Source: an uncultured Eubacterium sp.
GTDB taxonomy: Bacteria > Bacillota > Clostridia > Lachnospirales > Lachnospiraceae
Reading direction: 5' to 3'
Length of the DNA stretch: 9,984 nucleotides
Assembly: GCA_910579145.1 (NCBI GenBank)
Contig: CAJTTQ010000086.1
Span: forward strand, 809-10,792
Shown in pieces: positions 1-7,514 of this stretch; positions within the stretch are counted from its first letter, which is position 1; the number at the start of each line of letters is the position of its first letter. Position numbers and translations under genes: made by a program. Under the pieces are notes generated by a model that worked only from the letters and a program-made list of their open reading frames with translations, was not told where the DNA came from and made no database searches.

Positions 1-745
1 CTGGGCCAATACGAGTTCCAACAGTATTGTCCGCAGCCTGATCGACCGGGCGGACCGGGACGTGAAGGATGAAATCGAGTCACTGATTGCAGGCGGTACG
101 ATTGAGAAACCAGTGCATGAAGACATCACCTACGATGAGGTGTATGCCAGTATGGATAACCTTTGGAATTTTATGTTTTTTACCGGATATTTTCGAAAAG
201 TTGGGGAACGGATGGTGGGCAGACAGTGGTATATCACACTAAAGATTCCAAATGCAGAGGTTCGTTATATTTTTGAAACTAAGATTCTTAGTTGGTTTGA
301 TGAACAAATAAAAAAGAGAGATCAGACGACACTGTTCCACTCCTTTTTAAGTCAGGATGCGGAAACGGTTCGAAACGAGATCGAGGATATGCTGATACAG
401 ACCATCAGTTTTTACGACGCGTACGAAAGTTTTTATCACGGCTTCCTTGCCGGAATCCTGTACGGAATTGACGGCTATGTTGTCAAATCGAACCGAGAAG
501 GGGGAACCGGACGGACGGACCTGTTCATCCGGCCAAGCTCCCGGCGAAAAACAGCGTATGTCGTAGAATTTAAAGTGGCAAAAACGTACCGGGAACTTAC
601 TGGCCGGGCGGAAGAAGCACTGGCCCAGATTAACGAAAAAAAATATGACAGGGAACTTATAGATGACGGTTATGAATCTGTCGTTTGCTATGGCATCGCT
701 TTTTTCGGCAAGAATTGTGAAGTGCGCATATCAAATGAATACTGA
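1..745 (+). CDS. AAA-ATPase-like protein with C-terminal PD-(D/E)XK nuclease-type domain (5' partial)
   Basis: The reading frame is open from base 2 to the TGA at 743-745, and the 20 codons before the first in-frame ATG (62) already read as the family's conserved segment (WANTSSNSIVRSLI), so the true start is upstream of the window and the ATG at 62 is internal. This is the C-terminal half of the AAA-ATPase-like plus PDDEXK_9 (DUF1703) architecture common in gut anaerobes; the Walker A/B part is not in view. Numbering from ATG 62: FYHGFLAGIL (124-133), then GRTDLFI with the putative metal-binding Asp153, then VVEFKVAK (167-174) carrying the ExK pair Glu169/Lys171, then ALAQINEKKY (186-195), and YGIAFFGKNCEV near the end. 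These are the ordered nuclease-fold motifs of the family. Its biological role is not established; toxin, defence and housekeeping roles have no support here. It converges on the yfhO-like gene and shares no obvious function with it. Family call is firm, function unknown. Confidence 0.88.
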   Translation, partial: WANTSSNSIVRSLIDRADRDVKDEIESLIAGGTIEKPVHEDITYDEVYASMDNLWNFMFFTGYFRKVGERMVGRQWYITLKIPNAEVRYIFETKILSWFDEQIKKRDQTTLFHSFLSQDAETVRNEIEDMLIQTISFYDAYESFYHGFLAGILYGIDGYVVKSNREGGTGRTDLFIRPSSRRKTAYVVEFKVAKTYRELTGRAEEALAQINEKKYDRELIDDGYESVVCYGIAFFGKNCEVRISNEY

Positions 746-768
746 CACCGCTGAAACCGGCATCCTGA

Positions 769-3666
769 CTACCTTTCTTTTCCTCGTCTATAACGCAGAG
801 AAACAAAGATACATCCGATCAAACCGACGATAAATGCGGCGATACCAAACGTAAACCCGACCGGACGGTAACGTAGTTCCACCGTATGCGATCCCGCACC
901 CGTGACCGGAATACCAGTAAATGCGGCATCAATCTTGTAAATGTCGATTTCGGCACCGTCCACAAAAGCCTGCCACCCATCATGAAATGGAATAGAGAGG
1001 TAGAGCATCGAGTGACCGCCGGTCACATCCACCGTACCTTTCACATAGTTATCAGAAAAGGACGTGATATCATATTGATTCATGATACAGGAATCTACAC
1101 AATTCTCATAAGTGGAAAGCGGCACAGCTAAAACCTCGATGGAGTCATAATGATATTTACCGATCGTATCAATGGACACTTTAATATCTGTTACATTCTC
1201 CCTGCACTGTCCCAAATTTATCATATAATCATCGACATCCGAAAACCCCTGCGGATCGCCGGATGCGTTCATCGCCCTCTTTACAATGCCGCCTAAAGAG
1301 ACATTCAAAGCAAACTTACCACGGTCATCGTAATCTTTTCCTGTTTTCAGCCAGGCGCGGATCCGGTCCAGCCGGTTTGCAGCACCGCCGGCAGAATACT
1401 TCATTGTATTTGTACTTGCCACATCGCGTTTGAGACCGCGCGCGATAAAGTACAGTTCACAATCTCTATATTCCTTGTTTAAGTGGATCGTAAATCCCCC
1501 TGATGTCTGTGCCACATGAAAATTGCCCGGTTGTGACAGCGCGGCATCATCCGAACCACCTTCAAACTGCACCCTGCTATCGGTTATCTGGAAGGAAGCC
1601 TTTTCAGATCCAGAAGAGATGGTTTTCGGATCGCGGTGTTCTAAACCGGTGGTTGTTCCATCCTTCACCACGACACACTCCATGAGCGCTTGTTCACGGT
1701 CTGGATAATCAAGTTTCATCCACTCTGATTCGGTGATATAGGAATCAAACAAACATCCCAGACCCAGGGAATATTTGTTCTCAAGTATGTCTACGCCCTG
1801 TGTGGATTTTTGTTTTGGAAAAAAGCCATAAGAGGCATATTCATTCGCACCAGTCTCTGGACTGTTTTTCGGATTGTTGCCGAGGAAGTATTTGACACCC
1901 ATCAGAAAATCCAAACGTGTTCGGTTATCGTTTCCATACGTACACATACGCTTATACAAAGACGCGCTATTTCCAAGAGCCTGATGAAAATCAAAAATGG
2001 TGCTTGAAATAGACGAGAGGTACGTATAAATGGAGCGGGTGTTAAAAATAAGTGTCTCATTCGGAGGTACCTGGGTCGGACGATAGGAAACATTCGTGTG
2101 CAGATCATCTTTTACGTCGTTTGGCGAAATATAATCAATCTGGTCCACGCGGTAAAAGGCATCATCCTTGATCTCCGTCCCTGCGCGCTGAGTCGAATGA
2201 GACAATTTCTCATATATTTCCCCTTGTTTCGAATAAGAAGCAAGCGACGTCGAAATCCCTGGGATAAATGAAATACCATTTGTAATGACGATACTTAAGA
2301 TCAGTGTCACGGTTACTAATACGGATTGTACACAGCGCCTCTTTTGTCTGCCAGACAAAAGCATGTAAAACACAAAGGCAAATCCCAAATTCAAAGCTCC
2401 TGTAATCGTCGTTATTTCGTTGTTGATCATGAGTACAACCCTTCCGACAAGCATGAGCATGATACCAAACACCGCGAGCATAACGGCAATGCTTCTTTTG
2501 TATTTCTTCACATCGAAGCTGCGTTCCGAAAGACACTGTATACAGCTCCAAAGGTAAAAAAACGTAGGCGCGTAACACCAGCGCCCCATCGGATACCCAA
2601 ACCCATTCATCATCGAACAGAAAAAGGGAAAGAATAAAAATACGAGGCAGACGATAAAGGTAATCATAGCTGGTGTGGCCGTCCACGTGCGGATACGATG
2701 TATCACAGAAGGAAGCGCAAGTAAAAACAGCGGAGCAATACAGATGGTAGCATAGTGGTAGAACAACTGCTGACCGCCGATCAAAAAGCTAAAGTAGTTA
2801 GCATAAACATAAGCTGGGTGAAGCAAAGGAACTCCCATTCCGCCTTCTTTCACCGTTTGTATCAGCGCATAGGCGCCGGGGATCCATATAATAGCGCAAA
2901 GGCAGGCGGCAATCAGCACATAAACAATGATCCGTCCCCAAAATGTTATATAATTTTGCAGCGTTTTCTTTTCCCGTATGATAAAATGAACGAGCAGATA
3001 TAAAAATACCATGATCGCTGTCATATAGGAAAAATACAGTGACGTGATCAAGGAAAAAACAACCGATAAAATCAATACAAGCGGTGACTGGTGCCGAAGC
3101 ACCTTTTCCACCCCTGCCATGATAAAGACAAAGATCACCATAGCCGTCAAAAAGAATCCTTGCACAATGGAGGCAACCGCCCACGAGCAGAGGGAAAATG
3201 CCAGAGCACCCCAAAGCGAATGTTTAAAACTCATGTTGGTTATTTTCCCAAAATACAAAAATCCCGCGCCCGCGGTATAGAGCTGAAGAAATATTTCCAG
3301 CGCATAGGCGGCGGAAATACCGTTTTCAGGAAATAGGACAACGATATAACTGAAGATATCAAAACAGGGATATCCCATGGATACCATTGAGCCAATAGAG
3401 TCAGCGCCAAGTCCGATATTCCACGACCAAAACGCGTAGTGGCCTTCGGACAGAAACTGCCGTGCCACATGCCTGAGATGTGCCAGATTTTCGTAATGCT
3501 GACGAAAGCCATCCTGATCATGAACGAGAGAGGTGTTCGTCAAAAGAAAAGGAAGAAATACACCGATGGCAGCAACCGCAAAAAGTATCGTATATAGAAC
3601 AAATAACTGTGTACGGTTCTTCGGACTAAATTTAGCCAGATCAAGGTCTTTGATTCGTTTCATCAT
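769..3666 (-). CDS. YfhO family multi-spanning membrane protein (GT-C-like, putative sugar transferase)
   Basis: A 965-residue membrane protein matching the YfhO family. The first hydrophobic span is about residues 21-43, followed by the acidic HDQDG (49-53) and the hallmark FWSWNIGLGAD (79-89), then a run of further spans (by eye near 119-141, 151-190, 195-230, 244-266, 302-320, 333-352, 392-466). NGFGYPMGRW (354-363) sits after one of these, as in other YfhO proteins. About 450 hydrophilic residues follow, presumably outside the cell, ending in DGWQAFVDG and a last span just before the basic C-terminus (RYRRGKER). In Bacillus subtilis, YfhO works with the lipid-sugar synthase CsbB in lipoteichoic acid glycosylation; a sugar-transferase role outside the membrane is inferred here from that. 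The start at 3666 is chosen because GGAGG lies 7 nt upstream; a second ATG follows directly (3663). It overlaps the SDR gene by 4 nt (ATGA) and is the last gene of the operon. It may take the GT2 product or an unseen polyprenyl-phosphate sugar as donor. Confidence 0.9.
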   Translation of the reverse strand: MMKRIKDLDLAKFSPKNRTQLFVLYTILFAVAAIGVFLPFLLTNTSLVHDQDGFRQHYENLAHLRHVARQFLSEGHYAFWSWNIGLGADSIGSMVSMGYPCFDIFSYIVVLFPENGISAAYALEIFLQLYTAGAGFLYFGKITNMSFKHSLWGALAFSLCSWAVASIVQGFFLTAMVIFVFIMAGVEKVLRHQSPLVLILSVVFSLITSLYFSYMTAIMVFLYLLVHFIIREKKTLQNYITFWGRIIVYVLIAACLCAIIWIPGAYALIQTVKEGGMGVPLLHPAYVYANYFSFLIGGQQLFYHYATICIAPLFLLALPSVIHRIRTWTATPAMITFIVCLVFLFFPFFCSMMNGFGYPMGRWCYAPTFFYLWSCIQCLSERSFDVKKYKRSIAVMLAVFGIMLMLVGRVVLMINNEITTITGALNLGFAFVFYMLLSGRQKRRCVQSVLVTVTLILSIVITNGISFIPGISTSLASYSKQGEIYEKLSHSTQRAGTEIKDDAFYRVDQIDYISPNDVKDDLHTNVSYRPTQVPPNETLIFNTRSIYTYLSSISSTIFDFHQALGNSASLYKRMCTYGNDNRTRLDFLMGVKYFLGNNPKNSPETGANEYASYGFFPKQKSTQGVDILENKYSLGLGCLFDSYITESEWMKLDYPDREQALMECVVVKDGTTTGLEHRDPKTISSGSEKASFQITDSRVQFEGGSDDAALSQPGNFHVAQTSGGFTIHLNKEYRDCELYFIARGLKRDVASTNTMKYSAGGAANRLDRIRAWLKTGKDYDDRGKFALNVSLGGIVKRAMNASGDPQGFSDVDDYMINLGQCRENVTDIKVSIDTIGKYHYDSIEVLAVPLSTYENCVDSCIMNQYDITSFSDNYVKGTVDVTGGHSMLYLSIPFHDGWQAFVDGAEIDIYKIDAAFTGIPVTGAGSHTVELRYRPVGFTFGIAAFIVGLIGCIFVSLRYRRGKER

Positions 3667-4721
3667 GTTTTATCCTCCAACGCATTTTTATAGAAATCCA
3701 GTGTCATTTTTACGCCTTCTTCTGCGCTGGCCACCGCGTTCCAGCCCAATTCTTCTAGCCGGGACGCGTCCAAAGCCGAAATCGGCATTAGATTATAGCC
3801 AGCCTTTTCCACTTCAGATGGAACTTCAAAGGATAACTGGCTGTTCCCGTATTTGGCAAACAGATCAGCCAGATCACGAATGGATAGAATGGAATCTTTA
3901 TTCGAAATATTATAGGCCGTCGCATTGCATCCATTCAATAACACAGTCAGGATCGCCGTGGCACAATCATAAACATAACAATACGAACGCAACTGTTTCC
4001 CGTCACTTTTCAAAACGATCGTATCCCCCATTGATGCCCGTCTCGTAAATTCTGCCGAGGCCCGTGAATCATGGGGGGTAATACATGGCCCGTAAATATG
4101 CCCGGGACGAACGATGACCACATCCATCCCATACTCTTTCGCGTAACTGGCACAAAGCGTCTCGGCCGCGCGTTTGCCCATCGGGTAAGAGGCACGCGGA
4201 TTTAAGAGATCGATCGCCCCATAATCACTTTCGCGAAAAGGTTTTCCGGTTGCATTTGTTCCATATACCTCGCTGGAGGATAGAAATAGTACCCGCTTTA
4301 CATGGATCCTCTTTCCGTATTCTAACATCTGATGCAATCCATACACATTACTCATCAACGCCTCTGCGGGACGGCTGCTGATCGCGGCAGGATCCGCCGC
4401 ACTCGCTGCCTGGATGATAAAATCAACGTCAAAGGGAAACGCGACCGCCTGTTCCGCATCATAGGAAACAAGATGAAAATACGGTTTTCCGAAACAAGAA
4501 CGAAACCGTTTTTTGGCCGCATGCACATTTCGTACCGCTGCGTAAATCTCGATCCCGAAGTTCTCATGTTCATTCAAATAGACCAGCAGATCGATCACCG
4601 ACGAACCGATCAAACCGGAAGCACCCGTCACCAGGATCCTCTGGTTGATAAGTCCTTCTTTTCCGATGATCTGCGGCAGAAAGCGCATGGCAGTTTTTTC
4701 CCACTTTTTATGATCAAACAT
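3663..4721 (-). CDS. NAD(P)-dependent sugar epimerase/dehydratase (extended SDR)
   Basis: An extended short-chain dehydrogenase/reductase acting on a nucleotide-activated sugar or related donor in the cytoplasm. Counting from the upstream GTG (4733): the nucleotide-binding TGASGLIG is at residues 36-43, SSSEVYG at 152-158 carries the catalytic Ser region, the catalytic pair is Tyr183 and Lys187 (YPMGK), and RPGHIYGP is at 209-216. About 350 residues is normal for the family. The sequence does not settle whether it is an epimerase, a 4,6-dehydratase or a decarboxylase; it resembles UDP-glucuronate decarboxylase-like enzymes in general layout. I prefer the ATG at 4721 (MFDHKKW) because GTGAGG lies 6 nt upstream; the alternative GTG at 4731-4733 would overlap the licD-like TAG by one base. 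The downstream yfhO-like gene overlaps it by 4 nt, and that gene's GGAGG is inside the last codons of this one. Its place after the licD-like gene and near the cytidylyltransferase suggests it helps build the modifying group or a sugar of the same glycan. Substrate unknown. Confidence 0.9.
   Translation of the reverse strand: MFDHKKWEKTAMRFLPQIIGKEGLINQRILVTGASGLIGSSVIDLLVYLNEHENFGIEIYAAVRNVHAAKKRFRSCFGKPYFHLVSYDAEQAVAFPFDVDFIIQAASAADPAAISSRPAEALMSNVYGLHQMLEYGKRIHVKRVLFLSSSEVYGTNATGKPFRESDYGAIDLLNPRASYPMGKRAAETLCASYAKEYGMDVVIVRPGHIYGPCITPHDSRASAEFTRRASMGDTIVLKSDGKQLRSYCYVYDCATAILTVLLNGCNATAYNISNKDSILSIRDLADLFAKYGNSQLSFEVPSEVEKAGYNLMPISALDASRLEELGWNAVASAEEGVKMTLDFYKNALEDKT
3674..3678 (-). promoter_or_regulatory. 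Ribosome binding site for the yfhO-like gene
   Basis: A perfect GGAGG on the minus strand, 7 nt before the ATG at 3666 and 10 nt before the second ATG at 3663. It favours the first. It sits inside the last codons of the SDR gene, consistent with translational coupling across the ATGA overlap. Confidence 0.85.
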
Positions 4722-4727
4722 ATTAGA

Positions 4728-4733
4728 CCTCAC
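4728..4733 (-). promoter_or_regulatory. Ribosome binding site deciding the SDR start
   Basis: The minus strand reads GTGAGG, 6 nt before the ATG at 4721. This favours the ATG over the upstream in-frame GTG (4731-4733), which is itself part of this element. The match to the consensus is partial (GAGG), so the choice is likely rather than certain. Confidence 0.6.
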
Positions 4734-5713
4734 TAAAATTGAGTATGTTTTGGAGAGACCATTCCCGGAAGGGAGAGCCAGTCTCCATACTGCATCGTCA
4801 AAAATTCGTCATAATTTTTTGGAACAGGCAGTTCCATCGTCTCAAATTTTACTTTTTTCATGGGAAGCATATCTTCCAGACGGTAAACACCTTTCCAGCG
4901 CCCCGCCTCAAACCACATATCGATCTGACCATATATGGTATTTCCGCTTTTCTGAATTTCCTGGCGCTGCTTTGCGTAAATCTCCTCAAAGAGCTGTTCC
5001 ACTTTCTTTTTATCTTGCGGGTCCCGAATAGCCTCGCCTTTAAAAAGTGACTGCTTCAGGGATGGTTTCAGTTCCTTAAATGCCGCTTCTTTCATCCTCG
5101 CGTATTTTTGGCGTTTTTCCCAAAGCACCGGGTCACCATTTGCTTCGTCGTCTGCCCTCTCCCAGAGGAATATATCAATACACCCGTTTTTACTTTCATC
5201 GGCATAACGTATGCGCGGACACCGTAACAGAAGATTGTCCGACCAGTAAACTTCTTCGATAATAAACTCATCGAGGCTATTAAAAATGTCAAACAATTTT
5301 TCTTTATCTTCCGACATCATACTGATATCCAGGTCATCATCCCACGGAATAAAACCGTTATGACGCACCGCACCGATCATCGTTCCGCCCATCGGCCAAT
5401 AGGTCAGTCCGTTTGCCTCAAAAATAGCAGCCGTTTTTTCTAAGATCCCAAGGTAGTCTAACTGGTGCTGCCGGATCTTTCCCTCTGCTTTTGGCATGTT
5501 AAGGTATACACGGAGTTTGGTTTCCCTCATACTTTCCCCTGGCTGGTTCATGGACCACCAAAACATCATCTCCTGTTTTTTCTCCAAATTGGCAATCCGG
5601 GTGTTCAACATATTCCTCGTACTGATCTGCTCCCAATACGCCGGTGTCTTTCGTAATATTTTCTTCAGCAGCTCTTTCAAATCCCTTTCCTCACTTTCCC
5701 AAATTTCAAGCAT
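4733..5713 (-). CDS. LicD family phosphotransferase
   Basis: LicD-family proteins have a nucleotidyltransferase fold and move a phospho-alcohol (phosphocholine in pneumococcal LicD; ribitol phosphate in the related animal fukutin/FKRP) from a CDP-activated donor to a glycan. The family signature is plain: GGTMIGAVRHNGF, residues 109-121 from the ATG at 5713, directly followed by IPWDDDLDISM (122-132), whose Asp cluster is the metal/catalytic site. The N-terminal ~60 residues look helical and charged and precede the fold. An upstream in-frame TTG (5728) would give 331 residues; I prefer the ATG at 5713 (326 residues) because it forms a TGATG stop-start junction with the GT2 gene, with a modest GTGGAA about 7 nt upstream. 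The stop is TAG at 4733-4735. With an IspD/TarI-like cytidylyltransferase two genes upstream, a CDP-polyol or similar donor made within this operon is the simplest inference. No LicA, LicB or LicC choline genes are visible, so phosphocholine is less favoured but not excluded. Confidence 0.92.
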   Translation of the reverse strand: MLEIWESEERDLKELLKKILRKTPAYWEQISTRNMLNTRIANLEKKQEMMFWWSMNQPGESMRETKLRVYLNMPKAEGKIRQHQLDYLGILEKTAAIFEANGLTYWPMGGTMIGAVRHNGFIPWDDDLDISMMSEDKEKLFDIFNSLDEFIIEEVYWSDNLLLRCPRIRYADESKNGCIDIFLWERADDEANGDPVLWEKRQKYARMKEAAFKELKPSLKQSLFKGEAIRDPQDKKKVEQLFEEIYAKQRQEIQKSGNTIYGQIDMWFEAGRWKGVYRLEDMLPMKKVKFETMELPVPKNYDEFLTMQYGDWLSLPGMVSPKHTQF

Positions 5714-6801
5714 CAGGCATTTCCACAAAATTTTTGAATCAGACTCTTAAAACCAAAAGCCCGGATATGGAACAAGGTCTTGCGCAAAACACCTGGTTCT
5801 TTTCTGCACGTTCCGATCATCTGATTCCATTTTATGTTTCCAATCTGTTGTGAACAGAAATATTCCGGTCCTTTCAGCAGACACGCTAACATATCAAGCT
5901 GTTTTTCCAAAAAAAGCGATGTATCAATTTCTTTATTCTGTACGGCCTGGCGAAAACTTTCATAAAATGGCTGTACAAGTTCCGGCGTGATTTCTTCTTC
6001 CATCTGCTGGCATGAAAATAGTGTCATAGCAAACCGTGCCCGCCAGTAAAAGGCAAAATACTGGTCGGACAGCTCTGGATGAGTAGAAGGGTAATCCCTG
6101 AAAAATTCATACTCACGATCCATTGTCACGATCGCCTTTGGCGAATGAATGGAAGATGCTTCATTATCAAACCGATAATAATAGAATCCGCGGTCGACAA
6201 ACATGACCCGTTTGGCCAGCGCTGTTGTCTGCAGCCAAAACCCCTGATCCTGAAAGGCGGCACCGGGTGTCTCATGATAACGTATGCTATTTTCCCGTAT
6301 AAATGAAGTTTTATATAATCCTGTGCAGGTTACGATGCGAACGAACAGGTCATCACTTTCTAACGGACACTTTACGGTATTGTATAACCCGGAAGTCGCG
6401 TAAAAATAGTTCAGTTTTTTAGCCTCTCGTTCTGGAAACCATCGATAGTGATCACTTCTTACAAAATCCAGTTCATGCGTGACCGCTTTTTCATACAAAT
6501 ATCGATACATATCGCAGGCGATACAATCATCTGAATCGACAAGTCCAAAATACTCACCGGTAACCTCATCAAGTGCCCGGTTCATAGAACTTCCATACCC
6601 TGAGTTTTCTTTATGGATCACCCGTATCCTGGAATCTTTGTTCGCATATTCATCTAAAATAGCAGCTGAGGCATCGGTAGATCCGTCATCAATACAGATG
6701 ATTTCTATGTCTTTCAGGCTCTGGTTCACAATGCTGTCGATACACTCCGTTACATATTTTTCCGTATTATATACCGGTACGATGATACTTACTTTAGGCA
6801 T
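5713..6801 (-). CDS. GT2 family glycosyltransferase (GT-A fold)
   Basis: A 362-residue inverting glycosyltransferase of family GT2, cytoplasmic or membrane-associated. The N-terminus is typical: VSIIVPVYNTEKYV (4-17), CIDDGSTD (36-43) for nucleotide-sugar binding, ENSGYGSSMN (65-74), and the metal-binding DSDD at 89-92. FQDQGFW (183-189) supplies the region of the catalytic base, and YYYR...NEASS (207-217) is a frequent conserved tail motif. The C-terminal third is less conserved and has no clear membrane span, so it is not a CsbB/DPM-type polyprenyl-phosphate enzyme with C-terminal spans. Donor and acceptor cannot be read from the sequence. The ATG at 6801 is well supported: AAAAGGAG lies 8 nt upstream inside the last codons of the cytidylyltransferase gene, leaving a 2-nt gap between stop and start. 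Its own stop overlaps the licD-like ATG by one base. It likely adds one sugar of the repeat unit or the sugar that LicD decorates. Confidence 0.93.
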   Translation of the reverse strand: MPKVSIIVPVYNTEKYVTECIDSIVNQSLKDIEIICIDDGSTDASAAILDEYANKDSRIRVIHKENSGYGSSMNRALDEVTGEYFGLVDSDDCIACDMYRYLYEKAVTHELDFVRSDHYRWFPEREAKKLNYFYATSGLYNTVKCPLESDDLFVRIVTCTGLYKTSFIRENSIRYHETPGAAFQDQGFWLQTTALAKRVMFVDRGFYYYRFDNEASSIHSPKAIVTMDREYEFFRDYPSTHPELSDQYFAFYWRARFAMTLFSCQQMEEEITPELVQPFYESFRQAVQNKEIDTSLFLEKQLDMLACLLKGPEYFCSQQIGNIKWNQMIGTCRKEPGVLRKTLFHIRAFGFKSLIQKFCGNA

Positions 6802-6803
6802 CT

Positions 6804-7514
6804 TTATTGCTCCTTTTCTGTCAGGGTTAACAGTGCTTTAAACAGACGCATATCACCCTGAGTTGTTAATTTAATATTTGTCTCTTCTCCCAGTGAAAAG
6901 TGTACCTTCTTTCCTAACTCGATCAAAAGTGTACAGGTCGCAACCGAGTTGCTGATCCCTCTTCGAATGGCTTCTTCATGCGCCCATACAAAAGTTTTTA
7001 ATGGCAGCGCCTGTGGTGTCTGTGTCTGGCCAAGCTGTTCACGAATGACAACCTCCGATGAAACCTGGGAATCCAGTCCCTCTCGCTTCAAAATGACCGT
7101 ATTGACATCACCGACCGAAATCGCAGAACCATGTTTCCGGCATTGTATGATACAATCGGAGATAATGTCCTGTGACACCATCGGACGGACCGCGTCATGT
7201 ACCAGCAATATATCATCATCCGCATAACGTTTTTCTGCCTCTTTTACCCCCTGATAGATCGACATCTGTCCGGTTTCTCCTGAAGGGACGATCCATGTCA
7301 GTTTTGAAATGCCATATTGCTTGGCGTACGCCTGCAGGATATGTTCCCAGCCATCCAGACAGACCACCCCGATCTCATTAATATCAGCATGCTTTTGAAA
7401 CGCTTCCAGCGTATAGACGATGACAGGCTTATCATAAACGTTTAAAAACTGCTTCGGCACCTCCTGCTGCATCCTCTGACCGCGCCCGCCTGCAATAATG
7501 ACCGCTATATTCAT
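6804..7514 (-). CDS. IspD/TarI family cytidylyltransferase
   Basis: A 236-residue CTP-dependent cytidylyltransferase, the usual length for IspD (MEP pathway) and TarI (ribitol-5-phosphate). Visible motifs: IIAGGRGQRM (6-15) with PKQFL (20-24) for CTP binding, HDAVRP (106-111), QTPQ (165-168), and TNIKLTT (212-218) near the C-terminus with the conserved Lys. The reaction would be CTP plus an alcohol phosphate giving a CDP-alcohol and pyrophosphate. HDAVRP is closer to what I recall of TarI-type than of typical IspD proteins, and the setting among glycan genes favours a CDP-polyol precursor for the LicD-like enzyme over isoprenoid synthesis. At GISNSVATC (186-194), where IspD/TarI proteins usually show a Ser/Thr-Asp-Glu/Ala type acidic segment, the acidic residue is missing. 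The ATG at 7514 overlaps the glf TGA (ATGA, 4 nt) and has a G-rich GGGGG 6 nt upstream. Family is firm; the substrate is inferred and could be ribitol-5-phosphate, another polyol phosphate, or methylerythritol phosphate. Confidence 0.88.
   Translation of the reverse strand: MNIAVIIAGGRGQRMQQEVPKQFLNVYDKPVIVYTLEAFQKHADINEIGVVCLDGWEHILQAYAKQYGISKLTWIVPSGETGQMSIYQGVKEAEKRYADDDILLVHDAVRPMVSQDIISDCIIQCRKHGSAISVGDVNTVILKREGLDSQVSSEVVIREQLGQTQTPQALPLKTFVWAHEEAIRRGISNSVATCTLLIELGKKVHFSLGEETNIKLTTQGDMRLFKALLTLTEKEQ
6810..6817 (-). promoter_or_regulatory. Ribosome binding site for the GT2 glycosyltransferase
   Basis: The minus strand reads AAAAGGAG, 8 nt before the ATG at 6801. It is embedded in the final codons (Glu-Lys-Glu-Gln) of the cytidylyltransferase gene and fixes the start of the GT2 gene. 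Confidence 0.85.

Noticed and set aside
637..648. Run of about eight A residues in the nuclease-domain gene, a possible slippage or phase-variation site
   Set aside because: The frame is intact on both sides and encodes Glu-Lys-Lys-Tyr that fits the family; a run of this length is ordinary in AT-leaning coding DNA.
2210..2686. 158-codon minus-strand open frame
   Set aside because: It lies wholly inside the yfhO-like gene in another frame; its translation is rich in Cys, His, Tyr and Arg with no recognisable motif, while the overlapping frame gives clear membrane spans.
2798..3214. 138-codon minus-strand open frame
   Set aside because: It is a frame shadow of the membrane region of the yfhO-like gene; the odd composition follows from out-of-frame reading of hydrophobic codons.
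3533..4048. 171-codon plus-strand open frame across the yfhO/SDR junction
   Set aside because: It is antisense to two well-supported genes, has no ribosome binding site I can see, and its translation has no recognisable domain.
5714..5728. Upstream TTG start for the licD-like gene
   Set aside because: It would add five residues and deepen the overlap with the GT2 gene; the ATG at 5713 gives the common TGATG junction and a usable ribosome binding site.
6804..7514. Reading this gene as housekeeping ispD of the MEP pathway
   Set aside because: Not excluded, but the operon is entirely surface-glycan genes, a LicD-family user is two genes away and HDAVRP leans to the TarI side, so I gave the family name only and no gene symbol.
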